Counted from the stretch's first letter, positions 34,630 through 44,741 are shown. The stretch is 64,000 nt of DNA from Herbaspirillum sp. 3R11 (GCF_004563925.1 NZ_SPNJ01000005.1:124001-188000), one strand, 5' to 3'. Numbers and translations: made by a program. Notes: generated from the sequence alone by a model not told the origin.

Positions 34630-36219
34630 ATGAACACCGAAACAAACAGCCAAGCCAACATCAACGTCAACGTCAACGCGCCGCGTTACATCCTGATGCA
34701 CGAGAACGACAATGTCGCCATCGTCGTCAATGACCGCGGCCTGCCGGCCGGCACCGTGTTCCCGGATGGCCTGACGCTGATCAGCCAGGTGCCGCAGGGG
34801 CACAAGATCGCCCTGCGCGATATTCCACAGGGTGAGGCGATCATCCGTTACGACGTCGCCATCGGGTATGCCGCGCGCGACATCGCCAAGGGCAGCTGGA
34901 TCGAAGAATCGGTGGTGACGCTGCCGCCGGCGCGCGGACTCGACAACCTGCCGATCGCCACGCGCAAGGCGCCCGCGCTGGCTTCGGTGCCATTGGAAGG
35001 CTATACCTTCGAAGGCTATCGCAACGCCGACGGTTCGGTCGGCACGCGCAACCTGCTGGCGATCACCACCACCGTGCAATGCGTGGCCGGCGTGGTCGAG
35101 CATGCGGTCAAGCGCATCCGTGAGGAATTGCTGCCGAAGTATCCCAACGTCGAAGACGTGGTCGCGCTGGAACACACCTACGGCTGCGGCGTCGCCATCG
35201 ATGCGCCCAACGCCGACATCCCGATCCGCACGCTGCGCAACATCAGCCTCAATCCGAATTTCGGCGGCCAGGCGATGGTGGTCAGCCTCGGTTGCGAAAA
35301 GCTGCAGCCGAATCGCCTGCTGCCGGAAAGCATCATCCCCATCCACAAGGCAGGTGAGGCGTACGTGGTCTGCCTGCAGGATGCGGAACACGTCGGCTTC
35401 AACTCCATGATCGATTCCATCCTGAAAATGGCCGAAGCGCGCCTGCAGGAACTTGACAAGCGCCGTCGCGTGACATGCCCGGCCTCCGATCTGGTGGTCG
35501 GCGTGCAGTGCGGCGGCAGCGATGCGTTCTCGGGCGTGACGGCCAACCCGGCGGTCGGTTTCGCCACCGACCTGCTGGTGCGTGCGGGCGCCGCCGTGAT
35601 GTTCTCGGAAGTCACCGAAGTGCGCGACGGCATCGATCAGCTGACCTCGCGCGCCATCAACGAAGAGGTCGCGCAAGCCATGATCCGCGAGATGGACTGG
35701 TACGACAATTACCTGCAGAAAGGTGGTGTCGACCGCAGCGCCAACACCACGCCCGGCAACAAGAAGGGTGGCCTCGCCAACATCGTCGAGAAGGCCATGG
35801 GCTCGATCGTCAAATCCGGCAGCAGCCCGATCTCCGGCGTGCTGGCTCCCGGCGACAAGTTGAAGCAGAAGGGTTTGATTTACGCCGCCACGCCGGCCAG
35901 CGATTTCGTCTGCGGCACCTTGCAACTGGCAGCCGGCATGAACCTGCACATCTTCACCACCGGCCGCGGCACGCCTTATGGCCTGGCGGCAGTGCCGGTG
36001 ATCAAGGTCGCCACGCGCAACGATCTGGCGCGGCGCTGGCACGACCTGATGGACGTCAACGCCGGACGCATTGCCAGCGGTGAAGCGACGATTGCCGACG
36101 TCGGCTGGGAACTGTTCCAGCTGATGCTAGATGTCGCCAGCGGCCGCAAGCAGACCTGGGCCGAGAAGTGGAAGCTGCACAATGCGCTCACGCTTTTCAA
36201 CCCGGCGCCGATCACCTGA
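34630..36219 (+). CDS. garD: Galactarate dehydratase
   Basis: A 529-residue UxaA-family dehydratase converting D-galactarate to 5-dehydro-4-deoxy-glucarate. An N-terminal SAF domain (about residues 1-100) is followed by the catalytic part with [28 protein letters not shown] and [18 protein letters not shown], the Cys-containing motifs of the family. The ATG at 34630 is chosen over a TTG at 34609. Directly downstream of the transporter gene and ended by a terminator. Confidence 0.92.
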   Translation: MNTETNSQANINVNVNAPRYILMHENDNVAIVVNDRGLPAGTVFPDGLTLISQVPQGHKIALRDIPQGEAIIRYDVAIGYAARDIAKGSWIEESVVTLPPARGLDNLPIATRKAPALASVPLEGYTFEGYRNADGSVGTRNLLAITTTVQCVAGVVEHAVKRIREELLPKYPNVEDVVALEHTYGCGVAIDAPNADIPIRTLRNISLNPNFGGQAMVVSLGCEKLQPNRLLPESIIPIHKAGEAYVVCLQDAEHVGFNSMIDSILKMAEARLQELDKRRRVTCPASDLVVGVQCGGSDAFSGVTANPAVGFATDLLVRAGAAVMFSEVTEVRDGIDQLTSRAINEEVAQAMIREMDWYDNYLQKGGVDRSANTTPGNKKGGLANIVEKAMGSIVKSGSSPISGVLAPGDKLKQKGLIYAATPASDFVCGTLQLAAGMNLHIFTTGRGTPYGLAAVPVIKVATRNDLARRWHDLMDVNAGRIASGEATIADVGWELFQLMLDVASGRKQTWAEKWKLHNALTLFNPAPIT

Positions 36220-36278
36220 TTCGTTCCGCTTCATTGAGCGTCATTCAGCCTTCATCAGGTTGCAAACATAAAACTACA

Positions 36279-36313
36279 AGCTCCCGCGTCATCGACAGCG
36301 GGAGCATTTTTTC
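36279..36313 (+). terminator. Terminator after garD
   Basis: CTCCCGC/GCGGGAG stem followed by CATTTTTT, about 60 bp after the stop and just before the lactonase start. Confidence 0.85.
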
Positions 36314-36329
36314 ATCAACGGGAGGAAAC

Positions 36330-37412
36330 ATGGAATTCGGAAAGTATGCGCTGATGGCCGGCGCAGCAGTGCTGGGCTGCGCGGCCGGTATCGGCGCCAA
36401 CGCAGCAACAATGGTGTACGTGTCCAACGCCGACAGCAAGGACATTTCGGTCTTGCAACTGAACAAGGACGGCAGCCTGAAGCTGGTCGAGCAGGTGCCG
36501 ACGGGCGGCACGGTGATGCCGCTGGCGTTCAGTCCCGACCACCATCGTTTGTATGCCTCGCTGCGCTCGCAGCCGTATTCAGTGACGACCTTCGCGGTCG
36601 ATCAGCAGAGCGGCAAGTTGAAAGCGCTGGCGACGGTTCCGCTGGTCGACAACATGGCGAACCTGGCGACCGACAAGACCGGCCGCTTCCTGTTTGCCGC
36701 GTCCTATACCGGACACAAGATCTCGGTCAATCCGATCAGCGCCACCGGCCTGGTGCAGGAGCCGGCCACCGTCATCAACACGGGCAAGAATGCCCACGCC
36801 GTCGGCAGCGATCCGAAGAACAATTTCGTCTTCGCTTCCAACCTCGGCAGCGACGTCATCCTGCAATTCAAATTCGACGCCGCCACGGGCAAGCTGACGC
36901 CTAACACGCCGCCATCGGTCGCCACCAAGGCCGGCGCCGGTCCGCGTCACTTTGTGTTCCATCCGAACCTGCGCTACGTGTTTTCCACCAACGAGCTCGA
37001 CGGTACGGTGAACACGTATGCCTACGATGCCGCGCAGGGTACGCTGACGCTGAAGGGCACCGTCTCGGCGGTGCCGGCAGGATTCAAGGGTGATGCCCCG
37101 GCTGCCGCGGATATCCATCTGACGCCGGATGGCCGTTTCCTCTATGCATCGGAACGCACGTCCAGCACCTTGACGGCTTACCGGGTCAATGCCAAAACCG
37201 GTGAACTGACCATCATCGGCAACTTCGCCACCGAGACCCAGCCACGCGGATTCAACATCGATCGGCAAGGCAAGTATCTGCTGGCGGTCGGACAAAAATC
37301 GAACGGTCTGACCAGCTACGCCATCAACCGTAAAACCGGGGCGCTGAAGCCTTTGCAGCACTATGAACTGGGCAAGAATCCGAACTGGGTGGAGATCGTC
37401 GCGTTTCCTTGA
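36330..37412 (+). CDS. Exported lactonase-family beta-propeller
   Basis: A 360-residue seven-bladed propeller of the 6-phosphogluconolactonase (Pgl)/lactonase family. A signal peptide (about residues 1-25, ending GANA-AT) implies periplasmic location, so a phosphorylated substrate is unlikely. Repeating blade motifs such as YVSNADSKDISV, RFLFAASYTGHKISV and RFLYASERTSSTLTAY run through it. GGAGGAAAC precedes the start. Its position inside the aldarate cluster suggests it opens galactaro- or glucarolactones before uptake; this is inference. Confidence 0.85.
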   Translation: MEFGKYALMAGAAVLGCAAGIGANAATMVYVSNADSKDISVLQLNKDGSLKLVEQVPTGGTVMPLAFSPDHHRLYASLRSQPYSVTTFAVDQQSGKLKALATVPLVDNMANLATDKTGRFLFAASYTGHKISVNPISATGLVQEPATVINTGKNAHAVGSDPKNNFVFASNLGSDVILQFKFDAATGKLTPNTPPSVATKAGAGPRHFVFHPNLRYVFSTNELDGTVNTYAYDAAQGTLTLKGTVSAVPAGFKGDAPAAADIHLTPDGRFLYASERTSSTLTAYRVNAKTGELTIIGNFATETQPRGFNIDRQGKYLLAVGQKSNGLTSYAINRKTGALKPLQHYELGKNPNWVEIVAFP

Positions 37413-37432
37413 GGACGTGCGGTTCAGCTTGA

Positions 37433-37469
37433 AAAAATCCCTCGCAGGCCATGCCGTGCGGGGGATTTT
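37433..37469 (+). terminator. Terminator after the lactonase gene
   Basis: AATCCCTCGCA pairs with TGCGGGGGATT across a short loop, followed by TTTTG, about 20 bp after the stop. Confidence 0.75.
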
Positions 37470-37623
37470 GCATTGGCGCATCAAACTTGCCGTTCCGACA
37501 ATGCTGCAGTTGATGTTGCTCAAAAATCGTGCAAAAAATCGCCTGCGACGTTTTTCCTTGCTCTAAGATTGCGCAGAGCACGTCCGCGTGTATCGAAAAC
37601 TAAAACATAAATGGGAGTGAAGA

Positions 37624-39366
37624 ATGCGGAACATCACCGTTCGTTTCAGTCTGATGAGCGCGCTGGCGCTGTTTGCCGCCATGATCGTGTTCGGCGCCGC
37701 CGTCGGCGTGTTTGCGCTGGGCCGTGCCAATGAATCTACCGTGATGGTGCACGACGTCGCATCGCGCGCGCTGACCATCAACGATGCCTACAAGGACACC
37801 ACGCGCACCCGCGCCGCCCTGACGCGCGCCTACAGTGCGGTGAAGGAGCAGAACGACCAGGACGTCAAGAATTCCGCCTTGAAGAGTGCGCAGACCAGCT
37901 ACGATCGCACGCTCAAGCTGCTCGACGAGTTTGACAAGGCCGCGCCGTTCAAGGGACAGGACGACAAGCTCAAGGCGGATCTGGTCAGCGCCGGCAAGCA
38001 ATTGTCGGATGTGCTCAACAAGGCCGCGGAGGCCTTGCGCGCCAATGACACCAACGCTTACGTCGAGATCAACGGCCGCGACATCACGGCGCGGGGCGCG
38101 AACTTTTCCACGCAGCTGGAGAAATTCCAGAAGCTGACCAAGGATCTCTCCGATGACATCGTCGATCAGCGCGACCGCGAATACAACATGGTGGTGTGGC
38201 TGGTGGCGGTCGGTCTGATTGCGGCGCTGATTCTTGTGCTGGGGGTGCATTTCCTGTTACGCAGCATCGTGCTGAGACCGCTCAATCGTGCCGTGACGTT
38301 GCTTGACCAGGTGGCCGGTGGCGATCTGACGATGAAAATCAGCGAACCGGGCCGCAATGAAATCGGCCAGCTGTTCGCCTCGATCCGCAGCATGCAGCAG
38401 GGCTTGCTCAGCACCGTCTCGCGCGTGCGCACCAGTACCGACATCATCAACACCGGCGCGCAGGAAATCGCCTCCGGCAATCTCGATCTGTCGTCACGCA
38501 CCGAGACCCAGGCCAGTTCGCTCGAAGAGACTGCTGCATCGATGGAGCAACTGACCGGCACCGTCAAACAGAATGCCGAGAACGCCCAGCAGGCCAACCA
38601 GCTGGCGCATTCGGCGTCCGAGACGGCAGTCAAGGGCGGCGAGGTGGTGGCGCAGGTGGTCGACACCATGACCGCCATCAACGACTCATCCAAGAAGATC
38701 GTCGACATCATCAGCGTGATCGACGGTATTGCGTTCCAGACCAATATCCTCGCCTTGAATGCAGCGGTTGAAGCAGCCCGCGCCGGCGAGCAAGGCCGCG
38801 GGTTTGCCGTGGTGGCGTCGGAAGTGCGCAGCCTGGCGCAGCGCTCTGCCGCAGCGGCGAAAGAGATCAAGGAACTGATCACCGATTCGGTCAGCAAGGT
38901 CGACTCGGGCAGCCGCCTGGTTGAAAACGCCGGCATGACCATGGGCGAAGTGGTCGACAGCGTACGGCGCGTGACCGACATCGTCGGCGAGATCAGCTCG
39001 GCCAGCCGCGAGCAAAGCGACGGCATCGCCCAGGTCAACAAGGCGATTGCACAGATGGACGAAGTGACGCAGCAGAACGCCGCGCTGGTGGAAGAGGCTG
39101 CTGCGGCGGCGCAGTCCCTGCAGACGCAGGCGATGACGCTGGCCGAGGCGGTCAGCATTTTCCGGATCGATGCGCAGCAAGCGGCAAAGCCGGCGGCGCG
39201 CACCGCTCAGGTATCGGCACCGGCGGCTGCGCCCAAGGCCGCCGTACCCGCCGCGAAAGCGCCGCGCGTGTTGAACAAGCCGGCCGGCACCGCGGTGGGC
39301 ACTGCGCGGTCGGCGCCGCGCCTTCCGCCAGCTTCGGGGACGGACGACGATTGGGAACAATTCTGA
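37624..39366 (+). CDS. Methyl-accepting chemotaxis protein
   Basis: A 580-residue Tsr-type chemoreceptor. TM1 lies at about residues 9-31 and TM2 at about 186-211, with a helical periplasmic ligand domain of 155 residues between. HAMP follows, then the signalling tip [20 protein letters not shown] with [20 protein letters not shown]. The protein ends in an Ala/Pro-rich linker and DWEQF, resembling the NWETF pentapeptide that tethers CheR/CheB in high-abundance receptors. Located inside the aldarate cluster, so a sugar-acid attractant is a reasonable guess. Confidence 0.93.
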   Translation: MRNITVRFSLMSALALFAAMIVFGAAVGVFALGRANESTVMVHDVASRALTINDAYKDTTRTRAALTRAYSAVKEQNDQDVKNSALKSAQTSYDRTLKLLDEFDKAAPFKGQDDKLKADLVSAGKQLSDVLNKAAEALRANDTNAYVEINGRDITARGANFSTQLEKFQKLTKDLSDDIVDQRDREYNMVVWLVAVGLIAALILVLGVHFLLRSIVLRPLNRAVTLLDQVAGGDLTMKISEPGRNEIGQLFASIRSMQQGLLSTVSRVRTSTDIINTGAQEIASGNLDLSSRTETQASSLEETAASMEQLTGTVKQNAENAQQANQLAHSASETAVKGGEVVAQVVDTMTAINDSSKKIVDIISVIDGIAFQTNILALNAAVEAARAGEQGRGFAVVASEVRSLAQRSAAAAKEIKELITDSVSKVDSGSRLVENAGMTMGEVVDSVRRVTDIVGEISSASREQSDGIAQVNKAIAQMDEVTQQNAALVEEAAAAAQSLQTQAMTLAEAVSIFRIDAQQAAKPAARTAQVSAPAAAPKAAVPAAKAPRVLNKPAGTAVGTARSAPRLPPASGTDDDWEQF

Positions 39367-39388
39367 GGCATTGTTGTTGACGCACTGG

Positions 39389-39416
39389 AAGCACCGCCAC
39401 GGCGGTGCTTTTTTTA
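39389..39416 (+). terminator. Terminator after the chemoreceptor gene
   Basis: GCACCGCC/GGCGGTGC stem followed by seven or more T. Confidence 0.9.
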
Positions 39417-39441
39417 TGCCTGCACGGATTTTCCGGCACTC

Positions 39442-39473
39442 AAAAAAAACGCCGGAACACACGTTCCGGCGCT
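39442..39473 (-). terminator. Terminator of the semialdehyde dehydrogenase gene
   Basis: CGCCGGAACG-type stem; on the minus strand it is followed by eight T. Lies 70 bp after the stop codon at 39544. Confidence 0.85.
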
Positions 39474-39543
39474 GAAACCGCCGTTGCCGGCGGCTGTGGA
39501 TACCTGATGAGGTCAGGGGTTCATGACGCAGCCTGCTATTTGC

Positions 39544-40980
39544 TTATGCAGCGGTGTACGAAGTCTTGACCGTGGTGTAGAACTCGGCAGCGTACGCGCC
39601 TTGTTCACGCGGACCGAAGCTCGATGCCTTGCGACCGCCGAACGGTACGTGATAGTCGACGCCGGCGGTGGCCGTGTTGACCATCACCATGCCGGCCTGA
39701 GCGTGGCGCTTGAAGTGGGTGGCGTACTTCAGCGAGGTGGTGCAGATGCCCGACGACAGACCGAACTCGGTGTCGTTGGCCAGTTGCAGCGCGTGCTCGT
39801 AGTTGTCTGCAGGGATCACCGAGGCCACCGGTCCGAAGATTTCTTCACGCGAAATGCGCATGTCATTGTTGCAGTCGGCGAACAGCGCCGGCGTCATGTA
39901 GAAGCCGTCGGTGTCGCGCTTGACGCGCTCGCCGCCGAACACCAGATTGGCGCCTTCCTGCTTGCCGATTTCAATGTAAGACAGGTTCTGATCCAGTTGC
40001 GATTGATCCACGACCGGACCGATGTTGGTGTCGGCCGTCAGCGCGTGACCGATCTTGAGGCCGGCCAGCTGGGCGCGCGCCGCTTCGATGAAGCGCGGAT
40101 AGATATCCTTTTCGACGATGATGCGGCTGGACGCGGTGCAGCGCTGGCCGGTCGAGAAGAACGCGCCTTGCACGGCTGCGGTGACGGCGACGTTGAGGTC
40201 TGCGTCGTTGAGCACCACCAGCGGATTCTTGCCGCCCATTTCAAGCTGGAACTTTGCCATGCGCGCGATACAGCCTTGCGCCACGCGGTTGCCGGTCGAG
40301 ACCGAGCCGGTGAAGGTCAGGGCGGTGACGCGGCGGTCATCGATGAAGCGCTGGCCGACCACTGAACCGCGACCCATGACCAGGTTGAATACGCCGGCCG
40401 GGATGCCCGAGCGGCTGATGATGTCGGCAATTGCCCAGGCGCTGCCCGGCACCAGTTCAGCCGGTTTGAAGACGACGGTGTTGCCGTAGGCCAGCGCCGG
40501 TGCGATCTTCCACGCCGGGATCGCCATGGGGAAATTCCATGGCGCGATGATGCCGACTACGCCGACCGGTTCGCGCGTGATTTCGATGTCCATGCCGGGA
40601 CGTACCGATGCCAGTTTCTGGCCCTGGATGCGCAGTACTTCGGCGGCGAAGAATTTGAAGATATTGCCGGCGCGGCCGGCTTCGCCGATGCCTTCGGCCA
40701 GCGTCTTGCCTTCTTCGCGTGAGAGCAGGCGGCCGAGTTCTTCCTTGCGCGCCAGGATTTCCGAACCGATCTTGTCGAGCGCATCCGAACGCGCCTGGAT
40801 GTTGCCGGTGCTCCAGGCAGGGAACGCAGCGTGGGCGGCGGCGATGGCGATGTCGGCTTGCGCGGCGTCGGCCTGGGCGTATTCACCGATGACGTCGGAC
40901 AGATCGGACGGGTTGATGTTCTTGTTGACGCCGGCGCCTTGCAGCCATTCGCCGTTGATGTAGTTCGCAAATTGGGACAT
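39544..40980 (-). CDS. 2-oxoglutarate semialdehyde (2,5-dioxovalerate) dehydrogenase
   Basis: A 478-residue ALDH enzyme performing the last step of the aldarate route, oxidising 2-oxoglutarate semialdehyde to 2-oxoglutarate with NAD(P)+. Catalytic Asn149 (APWNF), Glu247 (LEMGG) and Cys281 (TGQRC) are all present, and FTGSVSTGN is the cofactor motif. The subfamily call rests on general resemblance and the neighbouring kdgD gene 118 bp upstream on the same strand. The product enters the TCA cycle. Confidence 0.9.
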   Translation of the reverse strand: MSQFANYINGEWLQGAGVNKNINPSDLSDVIGEYAQADAAQADIAIAAAHAAFPAWSTGNIQARSDALDKIGSEILARKEELGRLLSREEGKTLAEGIGEAGRAGNIFKFFAAEVLRIQGQKLASVRPGMDIEITREPVGVVGIIAPWNFPMAIPAWKIAPALAYGNTVVFKPAELVPGSAWAIADIISRSGIPAGVFNLVMGRGSVVGQRFIDDRRVTALTFTGSVSTGNRVAQGCIARMAKFQLEMGGKNPLVVLNDADLNVAVTAAVQGAFFSTGQRCTASSRIIVEKDIYPRFIEAARAQLAGLKIGHALTADTNIGPVVDQSQLDQNLSYIEIGKQEGANLVFGGERVKRDTDGFYMTPALFADCNNDMRISREEIFGPVASVIPADNYEHALQLANDTEFGLSSGICTTSLKYATHFKRHAQAGMVMVNTATAGVDYHVPFGGRKASSFGPREQGAYAAEFYTTVKTSYTAA

Positions 40981-41098
40981 TGTGTTCTCCTGAAAGTGGA
41001 AGCATGGAAGCCAAAACTGACCGCGGGAAAATTCCGGCGGTCAGTCCTGGCTTGGTTACTTCTTATGGATGAAAAAACTGCGGTGCATTCCGTGCAAT

Positions 41099-42013
41099 TT
41101 ATTGCGGGCCGAGGCTCTTGATCAGTGCGGCCAGTTCTTCGTGTTCCGCTTCCGTGCAGGCGGTCAGCGGGGTGCGCACCGGACCTGCATCGTGTCCGAC
41201 GACACGCGCGCCGGCCTTGACGATACTGACTGCGTAACCGGCCTTGCGGTTCCGGATGGCCAGGTAAGGCAGGAAGAAATCGTCAATCAGCTTGCCGACG
41301 GTGGCGTGGTCTTCCTTGGCGATCGCGTGGTAGAAGTCCATCGCGGTCTTGGGGATGAAATTGAACACTGCCGAGGAGTAGACCGGCACGCCCAGCGCCT
41401 TGTAAGCGGCTGCATAGACTTCCGCGGTCGGCAGGCCGCCGAGGTAGGTGAAGCGATCGCCGAGGCGGCGGCGGATGGTGACCATGGATTCGATTTCACC
41501 GACGCCGTCCTTGAAGCCGATCAGGTTCGGGCAACGGTCGGCCAGGCGTTCCAGCATGTCGGCGTTGAGTCGGCAGACGCCGCGGTTGTAGATGATGACG
41601 CCGAACTTGACCGATTTGCAGACGGCTTCGACGTGTTCGGCGATGCCTTCCTGGCTGGCTTCGGTCAGGTAATGCGGCATCAGCAGGATGCCGTGCGCGC
41701 CGAGGCGTTCGGCTTCCTGAGCGTAGCCGATGGCTGCGCGGGTGGCGCCACCGGCGCCGGCGATGATCGGCACCTTGCCTTTGCAGGTATCCACGGCGGT
41801 GCGGATGATGTCCGAATATTCACCCGGCACCAGCGAGAAGAACTCACCTGTGCCGCCGGCCGCGAACAATGCGCTGGCGCCGTAGGGAGCCAGCCATTCC
41901 AGGCGCTCGATGTAGGTCTTCGGACGGAAGTCGCCTTGCTCGTCGAAGTCGGTCAGCGGGAAGGAGAGCAGGCCGGCGGAGAGGATTTGTTTCAGGTCTT
42001 GTGGTGTGTACAT
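41099..42013 (-). CDS. kdgD: 5-dehydro-4-deoxyglucarate dehydratase
   Basis: A 304-residue DHDPS/NAL-family lyase that dehydrates and decarboxylates 5-dehydro-4-deoxyglucarate to 2-oxoglutarate semialdehyde and CO2. The Schiff-base Lys168 is in LIGFKDG and the catalytic Tyr142 in IIYNRG; the GGTGEF motif lies at 53-58. Between the GntR gene (upstream, same strand) and the dehydrogenase gene. A putative GntR operator sits 77-98 bp before the start. Confidence 0.95.
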   Translation of the reverse strand: MYTPQDLKQILSAGLLSFPLTDFDEQGDFRPKTYIERLEWLAPYGASALFAAGGTGEFFSLVPGEYSDIIRTAVDTCKGKVPIIAGAGGATRAAIGYAQEAERLGAHGILLMPHYLTEASQEGIAEHVEAVCKSVKFGVIIYNRGVCRLNADMLERLADRCPNLIGFKDGVGEIESMVTIRRRLGDRFTYLGGLPTAEVYAAAYKALGVPVYSSAVFNFIPKTAMDFYHAIAKEDHATVGKLIDDFFLPYLAIRNRKAGYAVSIVKAGARVVGHDAGPVRTPLTACTEAEHEELAALIKSLGPQ

Positions 42014-42089
42014 GTCGGTGTCGTAGGTGCCAGTAATGAGAGAAAAGTATCGTCGCGCTTCAGTGTCTTTTGAATTCGGATGAAATTAA

Positions 42090-42111
42090 GATATCAGTCA
42101 TCGTACAACAT
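42090..42111 (-). promoter_or_regulatory. Candidate FCD-GntR operator upstream of kdgD
   Basis: Read on the minus strand its core is TTGTACGATGACTGAT. It matches the element at 33036-33057 at 20 of 22 positions. Confidence 0.7.
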
Positions 42112-42208
42112 CAACTAAAAGAAAGCCAGCAGTTTTTGCTGCCGGCCGGGTCAGGTATTGCAACTGCGTCGCTACTGAGCAGACGCGCAGTAGCTGTTCT
42201 ACTAATGA

Positions 42209-42997
42209 TTACTTGTCCGACGCTTTATTCTGTTGCAGCGCATCGGCAGCCGATTCGGCGGCTTCCTGGGCGCGGCGCAGGCGTTCGCGGCTGTTGGTCA
42301 GGTGATTGCGCATGGCGGCGCGGGCGGCTTCGGTGTCGCGGCGGGCGATGGCTTCGTAGATGTCTTCATGCTCGCGTTGCACGCGGTCCAGGTAGCTGGC
42401 TTGCGGATCGCGCGCCAGTTCGGCCGTGTTGAGACGCTTGCGCGGGATCACGCCGGCGCCGAGATGGCTCAGAATCTCGATGAAATAGCGGTTGCCGGTG
42501 GCATTGGCGATCTGGAAGTGGAAGCGGAAGTCCGGCCCGACCGTGTCGACGCCTTTTTTCAGGTTCTCATGGAAGGCGTCGAGCGCCTGGCGGATTTCCA
42601 GCAATTGCGCATCGCTGCGGCGCGCGGCAGCCAGGCCGGCGGTTTCGGTTTCCAGGCTGATGCGCAGTTCCAGCAGCGCCAGCAAGTCCTTCATCGTGGT
42701 GATGGTGGCCGGGTCGATGTTGATGTTGCCGGCTTTTTGCGCTTCCAGCACGAAGGTGCCGATACCGTGCCGCGTTTCGACCAGACCTGCGGCCTGCAGG
42801 CGCGAAATCGCTTCGCGCACCACGGTGCGGCTGACGCCCTGAGTCAGCATGATCTCGGACTCGGTGGGCAGCTTTTCGCCGGGCTTGATGGAGCCGTTGG
42901 AAATCATTTCGGAAATCGCGCCGACCACTTCCTGCGACAGGCTTTGGGTCTTTTTGCGAGGACGCATCAGCGGGCTGGGGGTCTCGGTAACTTCCAT
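42209..42997 (-). CDS. FadR-type GntR regulator (FCD domain)
   Basis: A 262-residue regulator with an N-terminal GntR winged helix (KLPTESEIMLTQGVSRTVVR, about residues 40-59) and an all-helical FCD ligand domain. The FCD domain has the metal-site pattern DAFHENLKK and FRFHFQIANATGNRYF. It is transcribed towards kdgD and the dehydrogenase. Two matching 22-bp elements upstream of kdgD and of the gudP-type gene make it the probable regulator of the whole aldarate pathway, with galactarate, glucarate or a pathway intermediate as inducer. Confidence 0.92.
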   Translation of the reverse strand: MEVTETPSPLMRPRKKTQSLSQEVVGAISEMISNGSIKPGEKLPTESEIMLTQGVSRTVVREAISRLQAAGLVETRHGIGTFVLEAQKAGNINIDPATITTMKDLLALLELRISLETETAGLAAARRSDAQLLEIRQALDAFHENLKKGVDTVGPDFRFHFQIANATGNRYFIEILSHLGAGVIPRKRLNTAELARDPQASYLDRVQREHEDIYEAIARRDTEAARAAMRNHLTNSRERLRRAQEAAESAADALQQNKASDK

Positions 42998-43278
42998 TTT
43001 TTATAGGTCAGTACGTGAAAGTGGCGTGAAGTGCGGATCTGGACGCATCGCACGACGGAAGGTTATGCGACATCTTACCAGAGGATGACTTGTTTTCGTA
43101 GCGCAAGTGGGCCTCTGTTGCGGGCTTGGTGGCCGCCCGGCGGCTGTTTTTCTCGTTGCGCGCAGGCCTCAGTGTAGCCGATGGTGATGGCAAAACTGCA
43201 TTTAAGAGTTTTCCTATATCGCCGGGCGCGGCAAAAAATCACAATGCAAGGCATCCAACCACTTGCCGAAAGTTTGCC

Positions 43279-43599
43279 ATGAACAGCCTTCTCTGGATCT
43301 TCGTCGCCTTCTGCGGACTGACCTACGTGTTCAACCGCTTTGCCACAGCCGACCGCGTTGCCGCCACGCCCGAGCAGCGTCGCCACGATTTCATCGTTGA
43401 CGTCTGCGACGGCGATCGCCGCAAGGCTGCACGCCTGGTCGAAGAAAAGAGTGCGCTGTTCCCGCATCTGGACGTTCTGCAGGCGCAACAGCTGGTGTAT
43501 CAGGACATGCTGGACATGACGGCTGAAGAACGCGCCGCGGCGCATGTCGCTGTCAGGCATTCGTCCCGCAAGGCGATGATAGAAGAAACGGCCGCATAA
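43279..43599 (+). CDS. Small hypothetical protein with N-terminal membrane helix
   Basis: A 106-residue protein with one N-terminal hydrophobic helix (LLWIFVAFCGLTYVF, residues 4-18) and a helical, charged remainder (RRHDFIVDVCDGDRRKAARL). No family recognised. The ATG at 43279 gives the helix at the very N-terminus; the frame is open further upstream. A terminator follows. Confidence 0.65.
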   Translation: MNSLLWIFVAFCGLTYVFNRFATADRVAATPEQRRHDFIVDVCDGDRRKAARLVEEKSALFPHLDVLQAQQLVYQDMLDMTAEERAAAHVAVRHSSRKAMIEETAA

Positions 43600-43617
43600 T
43601 TTCCATGCAGCATTGCC

Positions 43618-43641
43618 AAGCCGGCCTCGCCGGCTTTTTTT
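43618..43641 (+). terminator. Terminator after the 43279 gene
   Basis: AAGCCGGC/GCCGGCTT stem with a CTC loop followed by a T-run. Confidence 0.88.
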
Positions 43642-43766
43642 ACGTCCTTGGAAACATGTGAAAAAAACATGTTGATGCCTTGGCATCCCTTGCTGCACGC
43701 GGCATTCAGGCTTCCACACTTGTTTAGAGATTGTGCTAGTATCAGTTTCATTGCCGTGAGGAAATC

Positions 43767-44126
43767 ATGAAAACTATTGAGCTGGACACCGAATACACAC
43801 TAGAAGACCGCGCCGAGAAAATCAGCGAGCGCCCCATCGCGAAGAAGTCCGTACGCGCCGTCGCCGAGGTCGATCCCAACGTCGAACTGACCGGCGAAGA
43901 GCTGCGCTGGATGTACAGCGTGTTCAAGGGCGACTTCCGCATCATTCCGCGCCGCGTGGTGCAGAGCGTGATCAGCAAGGGCCTCGGCATTCCCAATCTG
44001 GGCGGCGCCTTCAACCTGACCAACGCGGGGCGCAACGTGTTCCGCCGCACGGCGCCGGCCGCCAATGACGAATTGCATATCGTCAAATCGCAATCTCGTC
44101 ATCGTTCCAACTGGCGTTTGGGATAA
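43767..44126 (+). CDS. Small hypothetical protein
   Basis: A 119-residue cytoplasmic protein of no known family to me. The first 40 residues are charged, followed by a compact part with MYSVFKGDFRIIPRRVV and GLGIPNLGGAFNLTNAGRNVF. GTGAGGAAATC precedes the ATG. It is followed by a strong terminator 60 bp downstream, which supports it as a real transcription unit. Confidence 0.65.
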   Translation: MKTIELDTEYTLEDRAEKISERPIAKKSVRAVAEVDPNVELTGEELRWMYSVFKGDFRIIPRRVVQSVISKGLGIPNLGGAFNLTNAGRNVFRRTAPAANDELHIVKSQSRHRSNWRLG

Positions 44127-44186
44127 ATTTGCATTGCTGCCGGCGGGCAGCCGCCCGACGGAGACGCAGATCGAAAAGCTGGACGG

Positions 44187-44223
44187 AAGCAGTATCCGAC
44201 ACCACGTCGGATGCTGCTTTTTT
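44187..44223 (+). terminator. Terminator after the 43767 gene
   Basis: A long GCAG-ATCCGAC/GTCGGAT-CTGC stem followed by six T. Confidence 0.85.
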
Positions 44224-44246
44224 CATGGAAGGTCGTTTTTCTGCGG

Positions 44247-44285
44247 GCATAAAAAAACCCGGTGCCAGGGGAACCGGCACCGGGA
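44247..44285 (-). terminator. Strong minus-strand terminator of the candidate small RNA
   Basis: Nine-bp GC-rich stem followed on the minus strand by TTTTTTT; no protein gene ends nearby on this strand. Confidence 0.85.
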
Positions 44286-44446
44286 AAGCTCGTCACTCCC
44301 CCGAAAAACCTGACGGCCGGGAACGTGGTCCCCGGACTTGCGATGGCGCCTGAAGAGGAGCGGCTTCAGGAGCAGGAACCGAAAGGGATGCGAGTGACTT
44401 GACTGCATTCTTGCAAATCCGTCGCGTGATTCATATCGAATAAATT
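44247..44446 (-). ncRNA. Candidate structured small RNA, minus strand
   Basis: About 200 nt with no supported protein. It begins behind a sigma70-like promoter (44453-44482). It contains three stems in order: CCTGAAG/CTTCAGG near 44365, CCGGGGA/TTCCCGG near 44325, and a final CCCGGTGCC/GGCACCGGG terminator stem followed by seven T at 44247. No gene on the same strand lies between promoter and terminator. A 22-codon ORF (44434-44366) is present but lacks a ribosome site. Confidence 0.45.
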
Positions 44447-44452
44447 CGAGAT

Positions 44453-44482
44453 TTTATAGATAGTTATTTTTATCAAATCCAA
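44453..44482 (-). promoter_or_regulatory. Candidate sigma70 promoter of the minus-strand small RNA
   Basis: On the minus strand, TTGGAT (44482-44477) and TATAAA (44458-44453) are separated by 18 bp in AT-rich DNA. Confidence 0.5.
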
Positions 44483-44741
44483 TACTTGTCCAGATGTTCT
44501 GGCAAATAACTTCACTCTTTGTTTTGTAAATATTTTGTTGGTCAGTTTGTCGATGGCTGAACGCAGGAGGAGTGCTCCCGGCTTAAAAACGAATCACGGC
44601 AGCAACTACATGGAGCGTGAATGGAGGCCGTGAAGCAGCTTCCAGCGTGGCAAGCATGCGACGAAATGCGCACATGTGGCGCGCCAGCGGCATTTTGGGT
44701 CCGATGCTAGACTCAATTTTTCTCTCACCCAAGGAATCGCC

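Noticed and set aside
44366-44434. 22-codon ORF within the minus-strand RNA candidate
   Set aside because: Starts about 11 nt from the predicted 5' end with no Shine-Dalgarno; kept only as a note within the ncRNA entry.
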